From Diacronema lutheri (Eukaryota > Haptophyta > Pavlovophyceae > Pavlovales > Pavlovaceae): DNA of 64,000 nucleotides. Position 1 is the stretch's first letter, and each line of letters starts with the position of its first letter. The notes beneath the pieces are model-generated. The model made no database searches and had not been told where the DNA came from. It saw nothing but the letters and a program-made list of their open reading frames with translations. Shown here in pieces: positions 24,640-33,526 of the stretch. The stretch covers positions 1 through 64,000 of the forward strand of contig JAGTXO010000061.1 in the NCBI GenBank assembly GCA_019448385.1, read 5' to 3'. Position numbers and translations under genes: made by a program.

Positions 24640-27608
24640 GCGCGCTCGGCGCGCGAGTGGTGCCAGTGGCGGGCGAGCCTCGTCGCCCACGGAGCCCGCC
24701 CCCGGCTCGGCGGCGCGCCGCCTGCTCGCCGGGTCGCGCACCGCCGTCGCCGCCGCTGCGCGCTTGCCCAGCTTGCCGGCAGGCGGCAGGCGGCGGCGAC
24801 GGCGGCGGCGGCGGCTGCGGCGCGAGCGCGACGCCGGGCGGCGGCAGCGCCGACGGCACGCGCGTGGCGGCGACCCACGCGGCGGCGGGCGGCGCGCCGG
24901 CTTGAGGCCCCTGCACGCCGGCCGCATTGGCGCCGCCCTGCGCGCCCGCGAAGGGCGCGCAGGTACGCGGGCCGGTCGCGCGGCGCGCGGTGCTGGCGAG
25001 CATCCGCCGGCTGCGCGTCGGCGCGAGCGGCGCGGCGGGCGTCGCGCCGGCGGGTGCTGGCCAGCACCGCGCGCCGGCGGCGCGCCCGCCGCCAGCGCGC
25101 CGCCCGCCGCCGGCGCCGCGCGCGCCGTCCGCGCCGCGCCCGCCGCGCTCGCCGCCACCGCGCGCCGCCGCCGCGCATTCGCGCGCGGCGGCGACGGCGG
25201 CCGCGGCGAGCGCCGCCGCCGCCGCCTCGCCACCGCTGACCGCGCGGAGCACCTCTTTGAAGACGACGCTGCGCGTCACGAGGTCCGCGCCGAGCGCAAA
25301 GCGGACGCGCGACGTGTGCCCGACGCGCGAAGCGGCCACGTGGAGCTGGCCGTGCGTGAAGCACGGCTCGGCGAGCCACACGCCCGCGCACCCGAGCGCT
25401 TGCCCCTGCGCCTCGTTACGCCGGCCGCACCGGGGAACTGGCGGTGCATCCGCACAAGCGCGAACGTGCCGTCGTCGGGCGAGTGGTGGTCGACACGCGC
25501 GACGAGCACGGTGCTGTCGCGCCCGGCGGCCGCGCCGGGGCGTGCGCACTCGAGCAGCCGGCCGCCGGCGCGCACGCCGCGCACGATCAGCCGCGTGCCG
25601 CCGCACAGCCCCTCGCCGGGCGAGAGGTTGCGCGGCAGCATCACCACCATCCCGGGCTTCAGGTCGAGGACGCGGTGCGGCATCTGCGCGTGCTCGAGCG
25701 AGTCGAGGAATTCGACCGACGCCCGCGCAATCTCCTTGCCCGCCCCGTCGTCGCGCCAGCTCGTCCGCCGACGCGCACCTCGCCGCCGCGCCCGGGAAGC
25801 GGCCGATCACCAGCCAGTTGATCCGCGCCACGTCCGTCTGCTTGGCGCAGAGCACCGCGCGGTCGCACAGCGAGCCGTCGTCGGTCCAACACGTCGCGCC
25901 GTGGACAAAGTCGTCACGAGCTCCGTCGGGTAGGCCGAGCCCACGCGGATGGGGACGCCGCCGACGGCCTCGGGCAGCTGCACGGGATCGAGCGGGAATG
26001 CGCCGGGCATGGCCCCGGCCGCCGGCACCGCCGCGGGAACGGCGCCGTCGCCGGGGCTGCGCAGCAGCTCCGCCCACTCGCCCGCGCCGAGCGCGTCGCC
26101 CGTGTCGCGCGCCGCGCTCGAGGCGCGAACGTTCTCGACCAAGGCGTGCTGCCGATCGTGCTGCCACGGCGCCGAGTACTTGAGGCAGGAGCGCACGATC
26201 TGCGCGCGCGAGCCGCGCCGCACCACCGGCAAGCACTGGCGAAAGTCGCCGGCGAGCAGCAGCGTCTCGCCGCCGAAGCGCTCGTCGACGCCCGTCACGT
26301 CGCGCAAACACCGATCAGGCGAGTCGAGGTGGCACCGCGTCTGCATCGGCGCCTCGTCCCACACGACCAGCCGCCGCGGCGGCCAGGGAGCGCCCGCGCT
26401 CGGAGCGCGGCACGCCATTGAACGGCTTGCCCGTCGGAGTCGGCACCGCCGGGCACCTTGAAGGTCAAGTGGAAGGTGCGGCCGTCGGGCAGCAGCGTGG
26501 CGGCGACGCCCGAGGACGCGCCCACGACGACCGCGTGCCCATCCGCGCGCACGGCGGCGATAATGGCGCGCTCGACGAACGTCTTGCCCGTTCCGCCCGG
26601 CGCGTCGCAAAGATGCAGCCGGTTGCCCACGCCGCGCAGCGCCGATTTGACGACCGCGCCGTGGAGCGCGCACTGCTGGCCGCCCTCGGCCATCGCCGCG
26701 CGCGCCGCCGCCGCGCTCGCAGCCCGCTCGGCGCGATCGTAGCCCTGCGCGCGCGCGAGCTCGCGCCCGCCCGGCCCGGCCGGCGCGCGCGCCGTGCGCA
26801 GACCGGCCACCGCCGCGAGCGCCGCCGCGCGCTCGCGCTCGTCGGGCACGTACAGCCCCGTGGAGTCGAACGTGTCGGCCCAGGCGGGCACGCCGTACGA
26901 GGCGAAGGCGTCCGAGCCGGGCTGCGGCCGCTGCTCGGCGCGCTTCAGGAGCATGACCCCGCACACGTTCCACTTGGTGCCAAACATCGAGCCCGTGAGC
27001 CCCGTGTAGACGCGGTCGAGCTGCGTGGCGATGGCGCAGACGTCCTCGTGCCGGATCTCGTCGACCGGTTCGCGCCGCGCGTCGACGAGCGGCACGACGC
27101 GCTCGGAGCCCGCCCACGTGAACGTGCGCGTCGACATGTTCAGCCGCGTGTGCGCGAGCGTGTCGTCCTCGTACTTGGGCTTGACGGCGGGCGAGAGCTT
27201 GCCGCGCACCTCCTCCTTCGAGAGGCCGCGCGTGTTGAGCAGCTCCTTCTGGCGCGCGTGCACCGTCTCGACGCGCTGATCGTCGATGGCGCGCAGGGCG
27301 CCAAAGTAGGCGTCCATCTGCGCGAGCGGCGCGCCTTCAATCGGCAGCTCCTTGTCGGTCACGCCGGCCGTGTACGCCGCCTTGTCGACGTCCGTCGGCC
27401 CGTACATGGTGCCAAAGTTGCCGTCGCCCGTGAGCTCGGGCCAGTCGACGACGCAGGGCGGCGAGACGAAGGCGAGCGCGCGGCGCGACGGCCCGTAGCT
27501 CAGCTTGTCGACCGTGCGCGCCTGCTCGCTCGGCTTGACCGGCCGCGTGCTCACGATCTCGCAGTTGACGAGCGCCGCGTCGAAGGCGCGCAGGTCGATG
27601 GCGGCCAT
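24640..27608 (-). pseudogene. PIF1-type helicase with unassigned N-terminal domain (broken)
   Basis: The gene starts at the ATG at 27608 (MAAIDLRAFDAALVN). About 300 residues of an unassigned domain follow, with patches such as GDGNFGTMYGPTDVDKAAY and MSTRTFTWAG. They recall single-strand DNA-binding proteins of large DNA viruses, but this is only an impression. Next comes a PIF1-like core: Walker A GGTGKT near 26590, Walker B VVWDEAPM near 26360, GDFRQCLPVV near 26240, and the late motif HVAASRVGH near 25340. The C-terminal part is Ala/Arg/Pro-rich. The coding signal is spread over more than one frame with about three or four breaks, so the copy is probably dead, although some may be unrecognised introns. 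PIF1 helicases occur in Helitrons, Polinton-like elements and algal viruses. No Rep/HUH domain is visible, which argues against a standard Helitron. Confidence 0.65.
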
Positions 27609-27785
27609 GGTCGTTGTGCGCGGGAGATCACGCTGCAGGCGGGCTCCACAGTAGGTTCGAGAAAAAAAAAAGCTGGGCCAACGGTCAGTCGAGCGCCACA
27701 AGCAATCCTCGGGAGCCGGTGGCCCAACCCAACCCAACGATCTTCGTCGCCACCCTTCGCGCGTTTTCCGTTCGCGCCCAAGCAG

Positions 27786-28084
27786 ACAATGAGACCACAA
27801 TCTCGGTGCTGCTCGGCGCGATGATGGGCCTCAGCGGCTCGGTGGCGATCGTGCTCTACGTGCGCGCGCGACGTCGCGAGGTGCAGCACGGGCGCGTGGC
27901 GACGCCGCGCATCATCCAGCGCCAGCTCGAGCTGCAGCTGCCGTGGGGCCGGCCGGACGAGGCATCCGTCGCCTCGCGTGCCGAAACGCCGGGCGTCGAG
28001 GCCGCGTCGCGCTCGGTGCGCGACGCGGCGCCCGAGCCGGACCCGGACGAGGGCTACGTGCGCGTGGCGAGCGCGGCGTTCTGA
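27786..28084 (+). CDS. small single-pass membrane protein, terminal exon
   Basis: Not a recognised family. The frame encodes about 100 residues: a short polar lead (DNETTIS), one hydrophobic span (LLGAMMGLSGSVAIVLYV), a basic RARRREV stop-transfer and a polar cytoplasmic tail ending DEGYVRVASAAF. A CAAGCAG acceptor at 27785 suggests an upstream exon. The frame is open back to 27614 but lacks a convincing ATG with a signal sequence. It is divergent from the helicase gene (ATG at 27608). It may be the remainder of a host gene at the element boundary. Confidence 0.45.
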
Positions 28085-28166
28085 GGCGCGCACGACGTCG
28101 CCCAGCCAGAGCAGCCCGGGGCGGGGCGAGTCCGGCTGCGCGGAGGTCCGGCTCGAGCGGGCGGGC

Positions 28167-28514
28167 GCCATGCTCTGAGGCGCCGCCGCTTTCTAAAAGG
28201 GTGTAGGGTGTAGGGTGTAGGATGCAAAACAAGCCCTCCCCACATTTGGGCCCGACGTCATTCCTTCTTCGAAGCCGTGACGTTACTCACATACGAGTAC
28301 TTTTACTTAGTGTAGGATGTATCTATTCTCTAAGTATTTGCATAGTGTAGGGTGTAGGATAAGTACGGTTACGAAAGTCCTACAGGGAGTGAAGGAATGA
28401 CGCTGTGACGAAAGAAGGAATGACGTCGGGCCCAGATGTGGGGAGGGCTTGTTTTGCATCCTACACCCTACACCCTACACCTTTTTGAAAAGCGGCGGCG
28501 CCTCAGAGCATGGC
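28167..28514. mobile_element. MITE-like element, copy 1, about 103-bp terminal inverted repeats
   Basis: The left arm 28167-28269 and right arm 28412-28514 are near-perfect reverse complements of equal length. Each contains three TGTAGGG-type units, then GATGCAAAACAAGCCCTCCC and a GACGTCATTCC motif. The 140-bp core is AT-rich compared with its surroundings and has further TGTAGGA/TGTAGGG units. There is no coding capacity, so it would need a transposase in trans. No clear target-site duplication was found. Confidence 0.8.
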
Positions 28515-28720
28515 GGCTCGACAGCATGGCGCCTATACAGCATGGCGTCGTCCAGCGTCACGCCGCGTCGTGGTCCTGCCGCTCCTCCGTGGCGCACGGA
28601 TGGCGCTCCTCCGTGACGCAGCCGAACGACGTCGCGGCGTCACGGCCCGGGCGCAGTCGCCATCCTGGACGCCACGCTGGACGACGCCATGCTGTCGAGG
28701 CGCCATGCTGTCGAGCCGCC
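28505..28720. repeat. GC-rich inverted arms between the two MITE copies
   Basis: About 54 bp next to copy 1 (28505-28558, units like GACAGCATGGCG) return as the reverse complement next to copy 2 (about 28666-28719). Together with the inverted MITEs this makes a near-palindrome of roughly 880 bp centred near 28610. Confidence 0.75.
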
Positions 28721-29049
28721 ATGCTCCGAGGCGCCGCCGCTTTCTAAAAGGGTGTAGGGTGTAGGGTGTAGGATGCAAAACAAGCCCTCCCCACATTTGG
28801 GCCCGACGTCATTCCTTCTTTCGTCACAGCGTCATTCCTTCTCCCCCCTATGGGACTTTCATAACCGTACTTATCCTACACCCTACACTATGCAAATACC
28901 TAGAGAATAGATACATCCTACACTAAGTAAAGGTACTCGTATGTGAGTAACGTCACGGCTTCGAAGAAGGAATGACGTCGGGCCCAAATGTGGGGAGGGC
29001 TTGTTTTGCATCCTACACCCTACACCCTACACCCTTTTAGAAAGCGGCG
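28718..29049. mobile_element. MITE-like element, copy 2, inverted relative to copy 1
   Basis: The left arm 28718-28820 matches the left arm of copy 1. The right arm starts near 28964 and ends at 29049, where the similarity to the outer GC-rich part stops. The core is the reverse complement of copy 1 with small differences, so the two copies face each other. It has no coding capacity. Confidence 0.8.
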
Positions 29050-29466
29050 CCGAAGGTGGGAGGATGCCACCCGTATGCGCGCGTTTGAACGTGCGCGGAC
29101 GGCCGTTGGCTTCGCGCCCTTTCGCCCACGGTTTGCGCGCCAACGGACCAGTCCTCCGCGGGCGCCGCGCATCGTCTCAGGGGCGGTCGGTGTGGTACGC
29201 CGCGCGCATCGTCAGCGCCGCGGCGTCGAGCTCGGCGAGCGAGGGCGCGTACGTGACGCCGCTCAGCACCTCGTCCGCGCCCGCCCTCGTCGCGCTCGCC
29301 GCCTCCGCAGTGCGCGCAGGCGGCTTCGTGACGGCACGCGAGGCCACGCCGCGCGCCGCAGGTGCCTTCGCGCGCTGCATCGTCTGTCTGCCGGTCCGAC
29401 GCGCTCTGCTCTGAACGAACGGACGGCACGCCCGACGAGATCTCGTCGCGTGCACGCTCGCACAGC
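29050..29466. other. gene-free stretch
   Basis: Sequence between MITE copy 2 and the unassigned coding remnant. Open frames are arginine/alanine-rich filler. No motif or repeat was recognised. Confidence 0.4.
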
Positions 29467-30299
29467 ATGTACCCCCAGAACGTCTCCGAGCTGCTGCCCG
29501 ACGAGATCTTCGGCGACGAGCTGCTCGTCGACCGGCACTACCGCGTGCGCATCCTTCAGCGCGTCGCCCGCCGCCGCGATGCGGCCGAGGCCAACGTTTG
29601 GCTCGACGGCGGGCCCGCCGACTCGGTCGTCGGCGCGTGCATGTGCGGCCGAATCTACGCGCTCAAGTGCATGGGCCGGCTCGTCCGCGGCGCCCGGATC
29701 CTCGCGCTGCTGCGCAAAAATGTGGCGCTCGCCACGTGCCGCGCACACCTCATGGGCCACATGCTCCAGCGCATCGTCGGCGACAGCGGCGTCGCGCGGC
29801 TGCTGCAGCTGGTTGCAGCTCGTTCGCGAGGATCACGACACGCTCAACGCCGAGCACCAGGCCTTGGAAGCACAGCATGACACCGGCCAAGTCATGCGAC
29901 GGCATGTGCGCGCGCGCCGACGCGCTCTCCAAGGACCTCGCACGGGCGCACGAGCACGCTCACAAGCTCGATGGCTATCTGGTGTGGTGCAGCGAGCGCC
30001 TCGGTGAGAGTGACTCTTTCAACGGAGCGCTCGAGAACCTGAACACGCGGTGCAGCATGAGATGTGCTGGCTCCACGCCGAGATGTCGTCGCTCGTTGCG
30101 AGTTCGCCCGAGGCTTACGCGAACGACAGCGAGGCCACCGACTTCAAGGACCACGGCGTGTGCGTCGAGTTCGATGTCTTCAACCGCGACGGGGTCGAGG
30201 GCGCGCCCGTGCCCGCGACCGCGCCCACGAAGGCAGAGCCGGGCATCGAGTCCGAGTGCATCGCGCCCGCACAGGCAGAGCCGGGCAGCGAGTCCGAAG

Positions 30300-30332
<33 letters not shown>

Positions 30333-30360
30333 GGCAGAGCCGCGCACCGAGCCCAAGTGA
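29467..30360 (+). pseudogene. unrecognised coding remnant
   Basis: From an ATG at 29467 (MYPQNVSELLPDEIF) a protein-like stretch runs about 110 residues with balanced composition and several hydrophobic helices (RILALLRKNVALATC, GHMLQRIVGDSG). Further downstream the plus strand keeps protein-like, helical and acidic character to about 30360, but in more than one reading frame. Either short introns were missed or this is a decaying gene. No family was recognised. The closeness to the element block leaves open an element or viral origin. Confidence 0.4.
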
Positions 30361-31607
30361 GCCAACGTGCCGCCGAACTCGCCCAAGCTCTCGTCGGTCG
30401 ACAGTCAGGCCACCGAGTACAAGACCTCCTACGCGAACTCACGTGCTCGCCACCTGCAACGCCTCGAGTTTACGCACGCGTTCGAGTCTGTGCAGGCCGA
30501 GGTCGCTTAGCCAAAGCGCGCCAAGGTTCCGGCCACCGGCGCATCCAGCCGCTGGCTGCGCAACACGGCGGTGCGCAACACCCGCAGCTCGGCCAACGGC
30601 AAGTAGCGCGCCGGCGCAGCGCACGGTATGCCGCGGCGAGCTCAGTCGCGAAGAGTGTCCGACTGGCCGCGCCCTCCACGGGGTGCACGCGCACTCGGCG
30701 CGGTCCGGTCAGTCAGGGGGCCTCAGCTTGCGCGATGCCAGTTGCGAGCCCCCCCGGAATCCGCCATTCTATTCTACTAGGCGTAAATCACCCAAGCCCT
30801 TCCGGTCGCCCGCATTCCGGGGTCGGACCCTCCGTCGGCCCGGCTCGGGCCCTCCGTCCGCCGCGCCCGCTCGACCCCGAATTCTACTCCAAATCGGCCG
30901 GTCAGGAGGGTGTCTCGGTCCTAGGCTCGTCATAAGCCTCGCCCCGACCCCTCGAGCGCTCATTGGCTGGCTTTTAACCCTTGATTGTACGACCCGGGTC
31001 GTACTCTCAGCCTTACACTGGCCGGACCAGCCCGGACCGCGCCGTATATACGCGCAGCCTGGCGCGTCCGCGCTGTCGGGTGCGGGCGGCGAGGCGGCGG
31101 GGCGGCGGGGCGAGGAGCAGGGCAACGAGTGGAGGGAGGACGCCGTCTCAACGCCGCAGCGCCTCGCCGTGCGCGCGCGCGTGGGCGTCGCGACGCCGCC
31201 GCACGCGCACGCGGCCGGCCGCGTCTCGCCCGTACCAAACGTGGCCGCCCGGCTGCCGCCCATCGACAGGCGCGAGGGCTCGCCCGGCTGCGCGACAGCA
31301 GACCCTTCGAGCGGGGTCGGTGCCACGCCGCTCGCGCGCCGCCCGCCCTTGCCGCCGGCGCGGCCGGCGCAGTCGGCGCGCGCGACAGGCGACGTGGGCG
31401 ACGGCGAGCCAGCGGAGCTGACTGAGACGACCTCAGACTCAGGGCAGCCCGTCATCTTCTCGGTCGCCGAGCTGGCTGATTCGGAGCGGAGTCGACGCTC
31501 ATGAGTTTTGACCGCCCACACCGGTTTCCAGCGGCCGATCGGGTCTGAGCACTTGCGAAGGACGTTTCGCAACCGCCGCCCCCATCGTGCCCGTCAAGCC
31601 GCCGGCG
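30361..31607. other. stretch without a supported gene
   Basis: Open frames occur on both strands. The plus frame ending at 31504 and the minus frame 31572-30769 both have plausible composition, so the strand cannot be decided. The part from 30700 to 31000 is less GC-rich than the genes and looks intergenic. A TATA-like motif lies at 31044. Confidence 0.4.
31044..31051 (+). promoter_or_regulatory. TATA-like motif
   Basis: The palindromic GTATATAC stands in GC-rich DNA about 560 bp upstream of the first ATG of the coiled-coil gene. If used, the leader would have to contain an intron or a first exon in 31080-31504. Confidence 0.3.
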
Positions 31608-32402
31608 ATGAGCGCGCGTCCCACGCAGCCGCCGTCGGCGTCGAGCAATCAGGTGGACCTGGGCTGGCGCCAGCGCGTGGACAAGGAGCTCACGCGCCAC
31701 CTCCTCCCGCCGGATGCGCCGCCCGCGCTCGCACAACCTCAGCCGCTCGCGGGCGCGCCGGGCCCGTGGGTGTCAAGCGGCCCGATCGCGGCGCACGCGC
31801 TTGGGCTGCCGCCGCTGCCGGCGCGCCACCGGTCGACGCCGGCTGCGCCGTCCGTACGCGCGCCGCCGCCCTGGGCCATCTCTGAGCCGGCACCATCCTC
31901 GGACGCGCCGGCCGGCGGCGATTCTTTCCGTGGCGCGGACGTGCGCCGCTCGCCGCTCGGCGGCCGCTCGCTCTCGCACGGCGCGCTTCGCGCGGCAAGC
32001 GGCGAGGCGGCGGGCGTGCCGTCGGCGCGCCGCGCCTCGTGGCGCGCGCACCAACCGCCATCCATCGCCGGCTCCGCCGCCAGCTCGCGCTGCTCGGGCT
32101 CGTGCGCGTCGCACTGCACGGCGCTGCCGTTTGCACGTGGCGGCGGCGTCTCCGAGGCACTCTCGGCGCGGACGGGCGCGACGGAGATGGGCTCGCGGCT
32201 CGAGATGCTCGAGCGGCTCTTCCACGAGGAGCGCGAGGCGCGCCAGAAGCTCGAGGCGCAACTCGCGCGCGTCGAGGCCGCGCGCGGCGCCCAACCCGCG
32301 CGCGCGAGCTGTCGCGCGGTTGCGCGCGCGCCGACCGCCGCGTGCGGCGGCGCGGCGCAGCCGCAGCCACAAGCGCGGCTTGGCGCCAGCACACGGAGGT
32401 AG
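31608..32402 (+). CDS. uncharacterised protein with C-terminal coiled coil
   Basis: The first ATG in the frame is at 31608 (MSARPTQPP), giving 264 residues; an upstream exon is possible. Most of the chain is Pro/Ala/Ser-rich and looks disordered, with one ordered-looking patch near the start (VDLGWRQRVDKELTRHLL). A helix with clear heptads lies near residues 195-230 (SRLEMLERLFHEEREARQKL). No family was recognised. It converges on the sulfotransferase gene with only 18 bp between stops. Confidence 0.55.
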   Translation: MSARPTQPPSASSNQVDLGWRQRVDKELTRHLLPPDAPPALAQPQPLAGAPGPWVSSGPIAAHALGLPPLPARHRSTPAAPSVRAPPPWAISEPAPSSDAPAGGDSFRGADVRRSPLGGRSLSHGALRAASGEAAGVPSARRASWRAHQPPSIAGSAASSRCSGSCASHCTALPFARGGGVSEALSARTGATEMGSRLEMLERLFHEEREARQKLEAQLARVEAARGAQPARASCRAVARAPTAACGGAAQPQPQARLGASTRR

Positions 32403-32420
32403 CCGACCGACCAGCGCTAG

Positions 32421-33392
32421 TCATCTTGCAAATTTGGCGAGGACGGCGCGCACCTGCCTCCGAAAGCGGCGCGTGGCAACAGCGTAGAGCAACTCATCCG
32501 CAGGGTCGCGCAGCGCGCGCGCGAGGTCCGGATGGCGGCGAAATATGATCGTCGTCTGCTTGTTCACGCGCACCGCGCTAAACTCCTGTGGCCGCGGCGT
32601 CCCACCGAGCAGCCGGTGGAAGAGACAGACCGATAGGTTCCACTCCTCGACGAGGCCGACGAAACCAAACCCAACGCTGCCCAGGCGCGCGGCGGCCGCG
32701 CGCGACTCGTTGGCGCGCAGTGCAAGCGGCTCGTTGCACGCGCGGCCTACGAGCATCCGTGCCGCGCAGCCGAGCGCCGCCGGCTGCTCCGCGTACTCGC
32801 GCAGGCCCGTCGCGCGCCGCAACGCCCTGCATTTGTTCAGCCGGCGCGCGTCGCGCACTGCGGTGCACGGCGGGGCATTCCGCATCTCGGGCGAGCAGTC
32901 CTGGATGCAGTGGCGGCCGTGCTTGAAGGCGGAGACGAGGCGTGTGGACGGTGCGCGCAGCATCGTCACGAACGCCCCCGCGTGCGCCGCCCACTCGCCG
33001 TCGCCGATCGGCTTGTGCGTGGCGGGCGAGTGGTCGAGCATCAGGCGCGCACAATGCTCGGCTGGCGGGAAGCGCTGCGCAAAGTGCTTCTCGTACATGG
33101 CGCTGAAGTCGGAGGCGGAGGCGGTGGGCGGGAGCGAGCACGCGTAGTGCCATACAGTGTTCATGAACGACGTGCCCGTCTTGGGCACGTGCACCCACCG
33201 CACCGGCCGGCGCGAGTGCGGCGGGTATGGGTGCGCGGCGCCGTCGCACAACGCCGCGCGCTCGGCGTCCGTGATCCAGCGCGCGTCGGCCTCGGACTCG
33301 GATCCGCCTTCGGCCGCTCGGAGCGCGGGCGGCGCAAGCGCGAGCGCGACCGCCGCAAGCCGGCACCATACCCGCGCCCGCCGCGGCGCCAT
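32421..33392 (-). CDS. membrane-anchored or secreted sulfotransferase
   Basis: 323 residues from the ATG at 33392, which opens a basic-hydrophobic signal or anchor (MAPRRARVWCRLAAVALALA). The PAPS 5'-phosphosulfate loop is VHVPKTGTSFMNT and the 3'-phosphate motif is LRAPSTRLVSAF. Both match the Golgi carbohydrate sulfotransferase family (Sulfotransfer_2 type), which moves sulfate from PAPS to sugars. Cys-rich stretches in the middle suggest disulfides and a lumenal fold. The likely role is sulfation of cell-surface or secreted polysaccharide. It lies 134 bp downstream of the kinase stop on the same strand; one continuous open frame across both genes is coincidental. Confidence 0.8.
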   Translation of the reverse strand: MAPRRARVWCRLAAVALALAPPALRAAEGGSESEADARWITDAERAALCDGAAHPYPPHSRRPVRWVHVPKTGTSFMNTVWHYACSLPPTASASDFSAMYEKHFAQRFPPAEHCARLMLDHSPATHKPIGDGEWAAHAGAFVTMLRAPSTRLVSAFKHGRHCIQDCSPEMRNAPPCTAVRDARRLNKCRALRRATGLREYAEQPAALGCAARMLVGRACNEPLALRANESRAAAARLGSVGFGFVGLVEEWNLSVCLFHRLLGGTPRPQEFSAVRVNKQTTIIFRRHPDLARALRDPADELLYAVATRRFRRQVRAVLAKFAR

Positions 33393-33526
33393 GCGCGGAC
33401 GACTTGGGACCGCCCAAACAGTCACTCTTGTCTGAGAGAAGTACGTTCGGTCAGGCGTGCAGCGCCGCTGGTGATGCCGGGCGTCAGGCCGCGCGCAACG
33501 GCCCGGCGCCTCGCGCCTGCCGGCCA

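Noticed and set aside
24640-27608. Autonomous Helitron Rep-helicase
   Set aside because: The PIF1 core is there but no HUH/Rep motif and no Helitron end hairpin were seen.
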